A stretch of 17,691 nucleotides of DNA from JBHEMK01 sp046262635 (GCA_046262635.1 JBHEMK010000045.1:1-17691); one strand, 5' to 3'. Numbered from the stretch's first letter, positions 8,157 through 15,364 are shown. Made by a program: numbers and translations. Notes: generated by a model from the sequence alone, not told the origin.

Positions 8157-9312
8157 GGCCGAGGCGCTCGAGGCTTACCGGAGCCTTGCGGTTCCGGACA
8201 CGACCGAGGAGCACTGGCGCTTTACCGATCTGTCGGGTTTCGACCCGGACTCGTTTGGCCAGCTCACCGTTCCCGGCAACGGGTCGCGGCCCGAAGGGAT
8301 GCTCGACCTCGACGTCTCCGGCTACGCAACGGTGACGACGGGCGGCATCGAGATCGAGCGGGCACCTGCAGGCATCCGGTTCGAGCCCCTGGCGGAGGAT
8401 TACGAGCGGCTCTCTTCGCTCGTCGGCTGGAACGAGAAGTTCGCCGCGCACAACGCGGCGATGTGGAAGCACGGGCTGCTCGTCGTTGTCCCGAAGGGAG
8501 TGGTCCTCGACAAGCCCTTGTACGTCCGGGTCGACGCGACCGGACAGACCTTCTGGCGCCTGCTTGTCGTTGCCGAGGAGGGGTCGCGCTTCACGCTGAT
8601 CGAGGAATACGCATCTCCGGCCGACGACAGGGAGGCGTACTCGAACGCAGTCGTCGAGCTCTTCGTCGAGCAGGCGGCAAAGCTGGAGTACGTGTCGCTG
8701 CAGAACCTGTCGCGGGAGACCTGGCACTTCGCGTCCCACCACGCCACCGTCGGCCGCGACGCCGAGCTCGACTGGGTGGCAGGCGGCTTCGGCACAAAGC
8801 GGGGCAAGGTGCGGATCCAAAACGACCTCGCCGGAGAAGGCGCGACCTCGCGCGTCACCGGTGCCTACTTCGCCGACGGCACGCAGCACCTCGACTACGA
8901 CACCTTCCAGGAACACCTGGCCCCGAACACGACCTCAGACTTCGCCTTCAAGGGAGCGCTGCACGGGCACGCGACCGCAGTCTGGCGCGGAATGATCCGC
9001 GTCGAGCCGGGCGCCCAGAAGACGAACGCCTACCAGGAGTGCCGCAACCTGATGCTGTCGCCGACGACGCACGCGGTGCCGATCCCGGGGCTTGAAATCC
9101 TCGCGAACGACGTCCGTTGCACCCACGGTGCCACCGTCGGGCGGGTCGACCGGGATCAGCTCTTTTACCTGATGGCCCGTGGACTCTCGCGCCCCGAGGC
9201 CGAACGGCTGATCGTGCGGGGCTTCTTCCAGGACGTGCTCGACCGGATCGAGCTCGAGCCGGTGCGCGACACCGTCGCTGCAGCGCTCGAAGCCCGCATT
9301 CCGCAGGCCTGA
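8149..9312 (+). CDS. sufD: Fe-S cluster assembly protein SufD
   Basis: A 387-residue paralogue of SufB that pairs with it in the SufBC2D complex. The N-terminus carries EEHWRFTDLSGF, the usual SufD opening, and the C-terminal third carries RCTHGATVGRVDRDQLFYLMARG, in which His326 matches the conserved His360 of E. coli SufD at the SufB-SufD interface. The TTG start at 8149 overlaps the end of sufB by 8 nt and follows an AAGGG; no in-frame ATG gives the family N-terminus. No sufS, sufU or sufE follows, and the next intact gene starts 1.6 kb away, so the operon appears to end here. Confidence 0.96.
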   Translation: MARAEALEAYRSLAVPDTTEEHWRFTDLSGFDPDSFGQLTVPGNGSRPEGMLDLDVSGYATVTTGGIEIERAPAGIRFEPLAEDYERLSSLVGWNEKFAAHNAAMWKHGLLVVVPKGVVLDKPLYVRVDATGQTFWRLLVVAEEGSRFTLIEEYASPADDREAYSNAVVELFVEQAAKLEYVSLQNLSRETWHFASHHATVGRDAELDWVAGGFGTKRGKVRIQNDLAGEGATSRVTGAYFADGTQHLDYDTFQEHLAPNTTSDFAFKGALHGHATAVWRGMIRVEPGAQKTNAYQECRNLMLSPTTHAVPIPGLEILANDVRCTHGATVGRVDRDQLFYLMARGLSRPEAERLIVRGFFQDVLDRIELEPVRDTVAAALEARIPQA

Positions 9313-9432
9313 AGCCGGCCCGGGTGGCGGGTGCGCGAGGGGTGCGTACCGCTCTTGCGTCCGGACTCGGGCAGCTCGGCAGGCTCGAGGCGCGCGCGGA
9401 CCCGTGCCTTGACTCCGGTGCCTCTTTGATCC

Positions 9433-9456
9433 GCGGCGGGCGGCGCCACCCGCCGC
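9433..9456 (+). terminator. GC-rich hairpin downstream of the suf operon
   Basis: A perfect 8-bp stem GCGGCGGG/CCCGCCGC with an 8-nt loop lies 120 nt after the sufD stop. There is no U tract. It is the first strong hairpin after the operon, so it could end the suf transcript, but it could equally belong to the decayed element that follows. Confidence 0.35.
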
Positions 9457-9560
9457 ACGGGTCGTTTGCTCAAGGCCCGCCGCGAAGACACGGCGGAGCC
9501 TGCCAACAGACTGATGACCGGGGCCGAGGCTCGACGACCCGCTTCGTCGGCGTGCGCTCG

Positions 9561-9593
9561 TGCCGCTAGCGGCAGCGGCGTTCGCCGCTTGCC
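9561..9593. repeat. Nested inverted repeats
   Basis: TGCCGCTAGCGGCA (9561-9574) is a perfect 14-bp palindrome. It overlaps a second, longer stem: GGCAGCGGCG pairs with CGCCGC-T-TGCC across a TT loop (9571-9593) with one bulged base. The two are mutually exclusive folds. This could be a recombination or terminator structure of the lost element; function is not shown. Confidence 0.6.
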
Positions 9594-9675
9594 GCCGCCA
9601 GTCGCCCGAATCGGATCCGTTGAGCCATTCCAGCCTCGAGCAGGTGCGGCGATTCCCCCGCCTTTCGCCAGCGCT

Positions 9676-9697
9676 ATCTCGCACGAATCTCGCACGA
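9676..9697 (+). repeat. 11-bp tandem direct repeat
   Basis: ATCTCGCACGA occurs twice head to tail (9676-9686 and 9687-9697). It lies within the decayed element region. Short direct repeats can be integrase arm-binding sites, but two copies are too few to say. Confidence 0.65.
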
Positions 9698-9855
9698 ACC
9701 TCACCGGCTAGGGCGAGTCGCGTCGTCGACCGTCTCCGCGGCGGTTCGGCTCCAGGAGCGGCATCTCCCGGGGGCACTGCGAGCTCTGAGGCCAGAACGC
9801 CTCCGGCAAGCGGAAGCCCTAGAGAGGTCCCGGAGGGGCTGAGCGCCCGACCTCG

Positions 9856-10170
9856 TCAGCTCAGAGAGGCTCCACGCCCGATAGCCCGGCCGGGCGGCGC
9901 GACGAGTGGCTGTTCTCCGCAGCCGGCGAGGCGAGCTTCCGCCTTGAGGCGCTGGGGCTTCCGCGCCTCCGCACAGATCGCGTCCCGCGTGCTCCCGTCG
10001 ACGTCGGGGTCCTCCCCGTACCCGACGCCAATGAGTGAGCCGAGCGGCAACGGAATGTGGAGTACGTGCCTGCCGCGCTCGTAGACGCGGCCGAGTTGAA
10101 TCTCGTCGTCGTAGTACGTGCCCGGACCGAGTCGAACGGGTAATAGCCGCTGCCCCGGTCGCCGATGAGC
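9856..10170 (-). pseudogene. Frame-broken hypothetical coding remnant
   Basis: Two minus-strand frames carry protein-like sequence with strongly GC-biased third codon positions. The first, read from about 10206 to 10125, includes ERDGDVLELIGDRGSGYYPFD. The second, read from 10122 to the stop at 9856, includes TYYDDEIQLGRVYERG, then HVLHIPLPLGSLIGVGYGED. Joined by a single frame change near 10123 they would make one continuous product of about 115 residues. The family is not recognised. The first frame partly overlaps the end of the integrase remnant, so the true boundary is unclear. Confidence 0.4.
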
Positions 10171-10834
10171 TCGAGCACGTCCCCGTCCCGCTCGACGACG
10201 CGAAGATGGGATCGTGGTCTGCGAGAACCCGCTCGCGGGGCGCAGCTCAATCAGCTCGGGGCGGCGGCAAGGCGATCCGGCGCACGCCCGCGGCCGTGGT
10301 CGGCCCGTACTCGCCCGCCCGCGTCCACTGCCTGCGGACGTGTAGCACGCCCTCGTGGCGGGCGAAGTCTTCCCACCGCAGGCCGAGGACCTCGCCGAGG
10401 CGGAGGCCGAACTGCGCGGTCAGACACAGGAGAGGCCCGTAGTCGAACTGGGCAACGCTCCCGCGGGCCCGCCGCTCGGAGGCGGCGAGTAGCGCCTCGA
10501 CCTCTTCGTCCGCCTACTCGTCCGGTGCCTGCCGCTCCCCGCGATGCGGGGCTCGTCCCTCGTCGGCGCGTCGAAGGGGTTGGCGAGAGCTGGATTCCAG
10601 GCCATCGCACCCGCGCGAGCGCGAGCGTGCCCTCGGGCGAGGTAGTCCGCGATCGACGAGCGGCCGGACCGGCCAGGCGGGGTCGATTGCGTGCAGGCCC
10701 TCGCGCTCGAGCTTGCGGATAAGCGTGGCGATCGCGTCGGCGTCCACGTGCTCGACGGGCCACGTGCCGAAGCGCGGGAGGATCACGAGGTCGAGGGCCG
10801 CGTCAGCGAGCGCGGCCTCCGCTTCGCGTTCGGC
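10170..10834 (-). pseudogene. Tyrosine recombinase (phage-type integrase) remnant
   Basis: Minus-strand reading gives pieces of one tyrosine integrase in order. Frame 1 (about 10834-10655): LVILPRFG, then DADAIATLIRKLEREGLHAI, the core-binding SAM-like domain. Frame 2 (about 10652-10602): EGTLALA. Frame 3 (10599 onward): WNPALANPFD. Frame 1 again: ERQAPDE, a TAG at 10514-10516, DEEVEALLAASE, then FGLRLGEVLGLRWEDF with the first catalytic Arg region, HVRRQWTRAGEYGPT and GVRRIALP, a TGA at 10247-10249, and DPIFASSSGTG. The TAG falls where related integrases usually have Trp, so a TGG-to-TAG change is likely. The catalytic H-x-x-R and the nucleophilic Tyr are missing. It cannot encode an active enzyme. 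Confidence 0.8.
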
Positions 10835-10892
10835 TCCGGCTACCGGGACGGCGTGGTCGCCGAAAATCACGAGCCGGCCGGGATCTGTGTTT

Positions 10893-10920
10893 GGTTTAGC
10901 CTGAGCTGCGTCGGGGATAC
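10893..10920 (+). promoter_or_regulatory. Possible SigB/SigF-type promoter for the ferritin-like operon
   Basis: GGTTT at 10893-10897 and GGGATAC at 10914-10920 are separated by 16 nt and sit just upstream of the ATG at 10932. This resembles the GGTTT-N14-17-GGGTA pattern of general-stress sigma factors, with one extra A in the second box. The match is imperfect and the leader would be very short. Confidence 0.25.
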
Positions 10921-10931
10921 ATCGCCTGTTA

Positions 10932-11528
10932 ATGGATGGCTCTGCGGCACAGGATCGCTCCGAACGGCGCGGCTTCCTCAAGCTTGCCGCCGCCGGCGCA
11001 GCTGTCGGTGGCACTGCCTTGTTCGGCGCCGAGAGCGGCCGGGCTGCGAGCGGCCCGTCGGCAGCGCAGGATCGTGAGATTTTTGCCTTCGCGCTGTCGC
11101 TGGAATACCTGAAGGCAGCCTTTTACGATGAGGCGATCGCCCACAACCGGCTCCGCGGCGAGTTGCGGCGGTTCGCGAACGTCGCGGGGGCGCACGAGCG
11201 TGAGCATGTGCGGGTGCTGAAGCGAGCACTCGGTCGCCACGCACGACCGCAGCCGAGCTTTCGGTTCGGAGCCGCGACACGCGACCCGGATACCTTCGCT
11301 GCGCGGGCGATCGCGCTCGAGGAGCTTGCAGTCGCAGCCTACAACGGCCAGGCCGCGAACCTGACGAAGTCGGGTGTCGCGGCAGCGCTGCGGATCGTTT
11401 CGGTCGAAGGACGCCATGCAGCGTGGATCCGCGCCATCGCAGGCCGGCCGCCGGCACCGCGGGCAGCCGATCCCGGCGAGGGTGCGGCCGCGGTGGGGGC
11501 GACGCTGAAGAGGATTCACCTCCGGTGA
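10932..11528 (+). CDS. Tat-exported ferritin-like protein (first of a tandem pair)
   Basis: A 198-residue exported four-helix protein. The leader has a twin-arginine motif, SERRGFLK with Arg12-Arg13, followed by an Ala/Gly-rich hydrophobic stretch and a likely cleavage near residue 38. The mature part has the di-iron ferritin-like pattern on four helices: Glu58 (SLEYL), Glu89/His92 (HEREH), Glu130 (ALEEL) and Glu159/His162 (VEGRH). Conservation of all ligands argues for metal binding, although the reaction (ferroxidase, peroxide removal or another) is unknown. Proteins of this ferritin-like group are often annotated without function. Its TGA overlaps the next gene's GTG by 4 nt. TatA/TatC are encoded in the same window. 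Confidence 0.88.
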   Translation: MDGSAAQDRSERRGFLKLAAAGAAVGGTALFGAESGRAASGPSAAQDREIFAFALSLEYLKAAFYDEAIAHNRLRGELRRFANVAGAHEREHVRVLKRALGRHARPQPSFRFGAATRDPDTFAARAIALEELAVAAYNGQAANLTKSGVAAALRIVSVEGRHAAWIRAIAGRPPAPRAADPGEGAAAVGATLKRIHLR

Positions 11529-12241
11529 ATCGTGTGGCGGAAGAGGAGCTCGAGCTTGCGCGGACGCTGGCCGCGATCGATGTCGACGGGGCCTTGCGCG
11601 AGACCGCCGCGAGTGCCTTCCCGACGAGTCGCGGAGACTTCCTCCGCTCCGCGCTGGCCGGGGGGGCCGCCGCGATTGGAGCACTGGGGGTCGCCGGTCG
11701 CGCGGGCGCGGCTGCAAGCCGCAGCCGGGGCGACATCGCGATCCTCAGATTCGACCTGGTGCTGGAGTACCTGCAGGCCGCGCTGTACACCGAGGCGGAG
11801 CGGATCGGCGCGCTGAGCGAGAAGACCCTTGGGTGGGCGAGGGTCGTCGGAGCGCACGAACGCGCCCACGCGCAGGCGATCAAGGCGCTGCTTGGGAGAC
11901 AGGCGGTCAGCCAGCCGTCGTTCGACTTCTATGGCGTAACGGCGCGCGAGCGGCCGTTCATCAAGACCGCCGTCGCCTTCGAGGAGCTGACCGCGGCAAT
12001 TCTGAAATGGCAAGCGGAGCGGCTCGATTCGCGGGAGGTCCTGGCGGCGGTGGCGACGCTGCACTCGGTAGAGACACGTCATGCTGCATGGATCCGGCAC
12101 ATCGTCGGGCTTCAGCCTGCGGCCTCGGCCTTCGACGAGCCTGCGGCGCAGTCGCGAATGGCACGTCTGATCGCGTCCACGCACTTCGTCACCTCACGCC
12201 CGCGAACGACCGGCAAGAGCAGGCCCCGCTTCACCGGATGA
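11525..12241 (+). CDS. Second ferritin-like protein with N-terminal extension and non-canonical Tat-like leader
   Basis: A 238-residue paralogue of the preceding protein. Residues 1-34 form a charged, helical extension, followed by SRGDFLRSALAGG (35-47) and a hydrophobic stretch to about 64. This resembles a Tat leader in which the second Arg is replaced by Gly. The ferritin-like ligands are kept: Glu81 (LEYL), Glu112/His115 (HERAH), Glu153 (FEEL) and Glu183/His186 (VETRH). A basic tail follows from about 222. The GTG at 11525 is chosen because it overlaps the upstream TGA as GTGA. The frame is open for 34 codons before it, but that part is a shadow of the first gene. The stop overlaps the transpeptidase ATG as ATGA. 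It may form a mixed complex with the first protein. Confidence 0.87.
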   Translation: MNRVAEEELELARTLAAIDVDGALRETAASAFPTSRGDFLRSALAGGAAAIGALGVAGRAGAAASRSRGDIAILRFDLVLEYLQAALYTEAERIGALSEKTLGWARVVGAHERAHAQAIKALLGRQAVSQPSFDFYGVTARERPFIKTAVAFEELTAAILKWQAERLDSREVLAAVATLHSVETRHAAWIRHIVGLQPAASAFDEPAAQSRMARLIASTHFVTSRPRTTGKSRPRFTG

Positions 12242-13062
12242 CCGCGTCCGCGACCCGCGCCGGGCTCGCGTCGGCAGTCGTGGGCGCCGCTGCGATCCTT
12301 GCGCTCGCGGCGTACCCGCCGGGAGAGCACGAACGGGCGGGCCGCGAGGGTGGCAGGGCGTCGGCAGCAAGCGTCTCGCCCGCCGTCGTACGCCTTCCGG
12401 CCTCGCCGCGGCCGGCGTTCAGGCCAGGCAAGCCCGTGCTGCTACCCCATTCGGCGATCGGGGCGCGCTGGGCACCGGTCCGAGTATCGGTCGTGGCCCG
12501 CCGCTCGCCTCGCGCAAGCGCAACGCCCATTGCAACTCTCCGCACGCTGACACCGGAGGGAACGTCGAACCTCGTCGTCGCGAGCGGGGAAGCGGAAACG
12601 GGCGGCAGACTCTGGACGCGGGTGCAGCTGCCGGTGCTGCCGAACGGGAGCGTCGGCTGGGTGCCCCGCTCCGCTCTCGGTGGATACGTCTTCGTGCACA
12701 CCCGTTTGGTGATCGACCGCCAGCGCCTGGTCGCGACGCTCTTCCGTGACGGCAAGGTCGTCTTCCGGGCACCGGTTGGGGTCGGCCGCGATCAGTGGCC
12801 GACCCCAACCGGCCGCTTCTACATCCGCGACAAGCTGACGATGTTCCGCAGCCCCTTCTACGGCCCGGTTGCGTTCGGCACGAGCGCCCGCTCGTCGGTT
12901 CTGACGGACTGGCCGGGGGGCGGCTTCGTCGGCATCCACGGAACCGACCAGCCCGAACTGATCCCGGGTCGCATCTCGCACGGTTGCGTGCGCCTCCGCA
13001 ACGCGGACCTCCTGCGCCTGAACCGGCTGCTGCCCGTCGGTACACCGCTCACGATTCGATGA
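12238..13062 (+). CDS. L,D-transpeptidase (YkuD domain)
   Basis: A 274-residue exported cell-wall enzyme. It has an N-terminal hydrophobic signal or anchor (residues 8-26), a low-complexity linker, an SH3-like segment at about 80-148 (RLWTRVQLPVLPNGSVGWVPRSAL) and a C-terminal YkuD catalytic domain from about 155. The catalytic signature is complete: His234 (IHGTD), then SHGCVRLRN with His248 and the nucleophile Cys250. Such enzymes make 3-3 peptidoglycan cross-links or attach proteins to peptidoglycan. The ATG at 12238 overlaps the ferritin-like stop by 4 nt, and its own TGA overlaps the next ATG by 4 nt. The frame is open upstream, but only as a shadow. Confidence 0.92.
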   Translation: MTASATRAGLASAVVGAAAILALAAYPPGEHERAGREGGRASAASVSPAVVRLPASPRPAFRPGKPVLLPHSAIGARWAPVRVSVVARRSPRASATPIATLRTLTPEGTSNLVVASGEAETGGRLWTRVQLPVLPNGSVGWVPRSALGGYVFVHTRLVIDRQRLVATLFRDGKVVFRAPVGVGRDQWPTPTGRFYIRDKLTMFRSPFYGPVAFGTSARSSVLTDWPGGGFVGIHGTDQPELIPGRISHGCVRLRNADLLRLNRLLPVGTPLTIR

Positions 13063-13433
13063 GCGTGTCCCGCCGGAACCTGCGGCTGGTCTGCGCCGCC
13101 TGTATCGCAGCATCGACCGCCACAACGTTCGCGGTTCCGGTGGCGGCACACCGCGACGCCCCTTTGTGGCCGCTCGCCAAGGCGATGACGCGGATCGGAG
13201 GGGCGAAGGTGAAGATCGGCCAGTGGAGCGGCCGCGTGCAGCCGGCGTCGACGCTGTGCAGCGGCGAGGGGCGCGGCGTGCGTTGGTCGCGGACACCGCA
13301 CTGGAGGCACTTCACCTGCACCTGGACCGTCTTCGACAGCCACGGCGGCGTCGACCGCGACGTGACGTTTCGGGTGCACACGATCACCCGCACGCGTTTC
13401 CTGATCTCGAGCGCCCGCTTCGGCGCCGATTGA
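13059..13433 (+). CDS. Small secreted protein of unknown function
   Basis: A 124-residue protein whose ATG overlaps the transpeptidase stop by 4 nt. The N-terminus is a signal peptide: a basic SRRNLR, a hydrophobic core and a likely cleavage after AVPVAA near residue 30. The mature part is rich in Arg, Trp and Thr and has two cysteines (TLCSG and FTCTW) that could form one disulfide. A VKIGQWSGRV segment and the strand-rich end (VTFRVHTITRTRFLISSARF) suggest a small beta-fold. I do not recognise a family. Its place as the last gene of the ferritin-like/transpeptidase operon suggests an envelope role. Confidence 0.75.
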   Translation: MSVSRRNLRLVCAACIAASTATTFAVPVAAHRDAPLWPLAKAMTRIGGAKVKIGQWSGRVQPASTLCSGEGRGVRWSRTPHWRHFTCTWTVFDSHGGVDRDVTFRVHTITRTRFLISSARFGAD

Positions 13434-13820
13434 AGCCGACCGAGACCACCAGCAGCGCCCCGTCGGCTGCTCCTCGGCTCGGGGCAGAAGTTCGCTCAGG
13501 CCTTGACGGGCAACACAACGGCTTAGTCGAAGCCGGGACCTCCTCGAGCGTCGCTGAACGACTGCCTGATGATCGGGCGCCGCGCTCCGCGCGGCCGAAG
13601 GGACGGAGGTGGACAGCGGCCGAGCGCAGCTCTTTATGCACGATGAGGAGTTCGCGCACCGACCTCCCCTCATCTACGAGCGGCGTCAGACAAGGCGCTC
13701 GGGTTCGATCGCCCGGTTTCCGATGAGTTCCGCGCGGTCGGGCGGTCTATCTCCTTAAGGTGCATCGCAGGTGTGGTCGTAGTACGTGAGAATGTGCGGC
13801 GAGATCGCAAGGAGGCAGAT
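13434..13820. other. Intergenic region with no recognisable gene
   Basis: 387 nt between the secreted-protein gene and the Asp-box gene. Short frames on both strands give no protein-like product. A 6-bp hairpin CCGCGC/GCGCGG with a 3-nt loop lies at 13580-13594. The right end holds the leader and ribosome site of the next gene. A GGGTTCGATC string near 13699 looks like a tRNA T-loop but has no matching arms. Confidence 0.6.
13809..13815 (+). promoter_or_regulatory. Ribosome binding site that fixes the Asp-box gene start
   Basis: A consensus AAGGAGG ends 5 nt before the ATG at 13821. The same frame is open 16 codons farther upstream, but no ribosome site is present there. Confidence 0.8.
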
Positions 13821-14936
13821 ATGAGCGGAGTGCGGCTCCTCGTGGGCACGCGGAAGGGCGCGTTCATCCTGACGTCGAAGGGGTCCCGCGGCGAATGGAA
13901 CGTCAACGGCCCGCTGTTCGCAGGGTGGGAGATCTACCATGTCAACGCGTCACCCGCCGATCCCGACCGGCTGTACGCGTCGCAATCCACAGGATGGTTC
14001 GGACAGATTCTCCAGCGCTCGGACGACGGCGGAGAGACATGGCACGCTGTCGGGAACGAGTTCCTCTACGACGGGGTTCCCGGCACCCACCAGTGGTACG
14101 ACGGCACGCAGCATCCGTGGGAGTTCGCCCGGGTCTGGCATCTCGAACCGTCGCCGGCCGATCCGGACATCGTCTTCGCCGGCGTTGAGGACGCTGCCCT
14201 CTTCCGCTCGGTCGACGGCGGACACACCTGGCGGGAGCTGTCGGCGCTCCGCGGTCACCCCACGGGCGAGCAGTGGCAGCCAGGTGCTGGCGGGTTGTGC
14301 TTACACACGATCCTGATTGATCCGCGCGACCCGGAGCGAATGGTGGTGGCGATCTCCGCGGCGGGTGCGTTCCGCACGGACGACGGCGGCGAGACGTGGC
14401 GCCCTATCAACCGCGGCCTTCGCTCGCAGGAGCTGCCTGACGAGGACCGGGAAGTCGGACATTGTGTCCACCGGATCGCCATGCACCCGTCCCGTCCCGA
14501 CGTGCTCTTCATGCAGAAGCACTGGGACGTGATGCGGAGTGAGAACGGGGGGGAGTCATGGGAGGAGGTGAGCGGCAACCTTCCGTCTGACTTCGGCTTC
14601 CCGATCGCAGTCAGCGCGCACGAGCCCGAGACGATCTACGTCGTGCCCATCAAGAGCGACTCCGAGCACGTCCCGCCTGAGGGGAAGCTCCGCGTCTACC
14701 GCAGCCGCACCGGCGGAAACGAGTGGGAGCCGCTCACGCAAGGCCTGCCGCAGAGCCACTGCTACGTGAACGTGCTCCGCGACGCGATGGCCGTGGACGG
14801 TCTCGACCCCGGCGGCGTCTACTTCGGCACCACCGGCGGCCAGGTCTATGCGTCGTCAGACGCGGGCGATAGCTGGACGGCGATCGTGCGCGATCTTCCC
14901 GCAGTGCTCTCGGTCGAGGCGCAGACACTGCCGTGA
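13821..14936 (+). CDS. Asp-box (BNR-repeat) beta-propeller protein
   Basis: A 371-residue predicted beta-propeller. Six Asp-box motifs of the S-x-D-x-G-x-T-W type recur: SDDGGETW (67-74), SVDGGHTW (130-137), TDDGGETW (186-193), SENGGESW (240-247), SRTGGNEW (295-302) and SSDAGDSW (345-352). The spacing of 50-63 residues fits one blade each. No signal peptide is visible, so it is probably cytosolic, unlike secreted sialidases. Databases often label such proteins exo-alpha-sialidase or glycosyl hydrolase, but no sialidase Arg triad or FRIP motif is evident, so that name is not supported. Its TGA overlaps the GTG of the MoaD-like gene, so the two products are probably made together. Confidence 0.85.
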   Translation: MSGVRLLVGTRKGAFILTSKGSRGEWNVNGPLFAGWEIYHVNASPADPDRLYASQSTGWFGQILQRSDDGGETWHAVGNEFLYDGVPGTHQWYDGTQHPWEFARVWHLEPSPADPDIVFAGVEDAALFRSVDGGHTWRELSALRGHPTGEQWQPGAGGLCLHTILIDPRDPERMVVAISAAGAFRTDDGGETWRPINRGLRSQELPDEDREVGHCVHRIAMHPSRPDVLFMQKHWDVMRSENGGESWEEVSGNLPSDFGFPIAVSAHEPETIYVVPIKSDSEHVPPEGKLRVYRSRTGGNEWEPLTQGLPQSHCYVNVLRDAMAVDGLDPGGVYFGTTGGQVYASSDAGDSWTAIVRDLPAVLSVEAQTLP

Positions 14937-15229
14937 TTCGCGTCGCGCTCCCCCAGCACCTCCGCACGCTGGCCGGCGTCGACGGGGACGTCTGCCTCGA
15001 TGCCCAGGAGCGGCCCACGCAGCGCACCGTCCTCGACGCACTCGAGTCGAAGTACCCCGTCCTATGTGGGACGATCCGGCGTCAGGAAACGCAGGAGCGG
15101 CGCGCGTTCATCCGCTTCTTCGCCTGTGGCCGCGACATCTCGCTCGATCCTGCGGACGACCCGCTCCCCGACGAGGTGGCGTCGGGAGCCGACGTTTTCC
15201 GCGTGGTGGGTGCGATGGCCGGCGGGTAG
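14933..15229 (+). CDS. MoaD/ThiS-family ubiquitin-fold protein
   Basis: A 98-residue protein with the beta-grasp pattern of sulfur carriers: an opening strand (MIRVALPQHL), a helix around residues 33-40 (TVLDALESKYP), a strand RAFIRFFACGRDI and a final VFRVVGAMAGG. The terminal Gly-Gly is the residue pair that MoaD and ThiS use for adenylation and thiocarboxylation. No MoaE, MoeB or thiazole gene is near, so a role in molybdopterin or thiamine synthesis is not indicated. The GTG at 14933 overlaps the upstream stop by 4 nt. Pairing with an Asp-box propeller suggests a dedicated function, perhaps sulfur delivery or protein tagging; this is inference. Confidence 0.85.
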   Translation: MIRVALPQHLRTLAGVDGDVCLDAQERPTQRTVLDALESKYPVLCGTIRRQETQERRAFIRFFACGRDISLDPADDPLPDEVASGADVFRVVGAMAGG

Positions 15230-15364
15230 GCGCGCGCAAGCCGTGCGGACGCGAGCCGTCGGAGCGATTCGAACGATCTCCCCGACGGGCGGATCCTCAC
15301 GATCGCTGCGTGGAGCCCTCGAGTCTACGGCACGCGACCTACGGGTTTGACGAAAGGAGAGGCA

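Larger units (their letters stand above)
9313..10931. mobile_element. Decayed mobile-element region with no intact gene
   Basis: About 1.6 kb between sufD and the ferritin-like gene holds no intact reading frame of recognisable type. Seen in it are a broken tyrosine integrase on the minus strand (10170-10834), a frame-broken coding-like stretch (9856-10170), perfect inverted repeats at 9433-9456 and 9561-9593, and an 11-bp tandem repeat at 9676-9697. The flanking genes are compact, so this gap stands out. The simplest reading is the remnant of an integrated element after degradation. No intact attachment site or tRNA gene was found beside it. Confidence 0.6.

Noticed and set aside
13690..13720. 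GGGTTCGATC resembling a T-loop
   Set aside because: The flanking bases do not form a 5-bp T-stem and no other tRNA arms are present.
13821..14936. Sialidase function for the Asp-box protein
   Set aside because: Asp boxes mark a propeller fold, not an activity; no FRIP motif, Arg triad or signal peptide was found.
14933..15229. Molybdopterin synthase small subunit (moaD) as a firm name
   Set aside because: Fold and Gly-Gly fit, but there is no moaE, moeB or other cofactor gene nearby, so the symbol was left blank.
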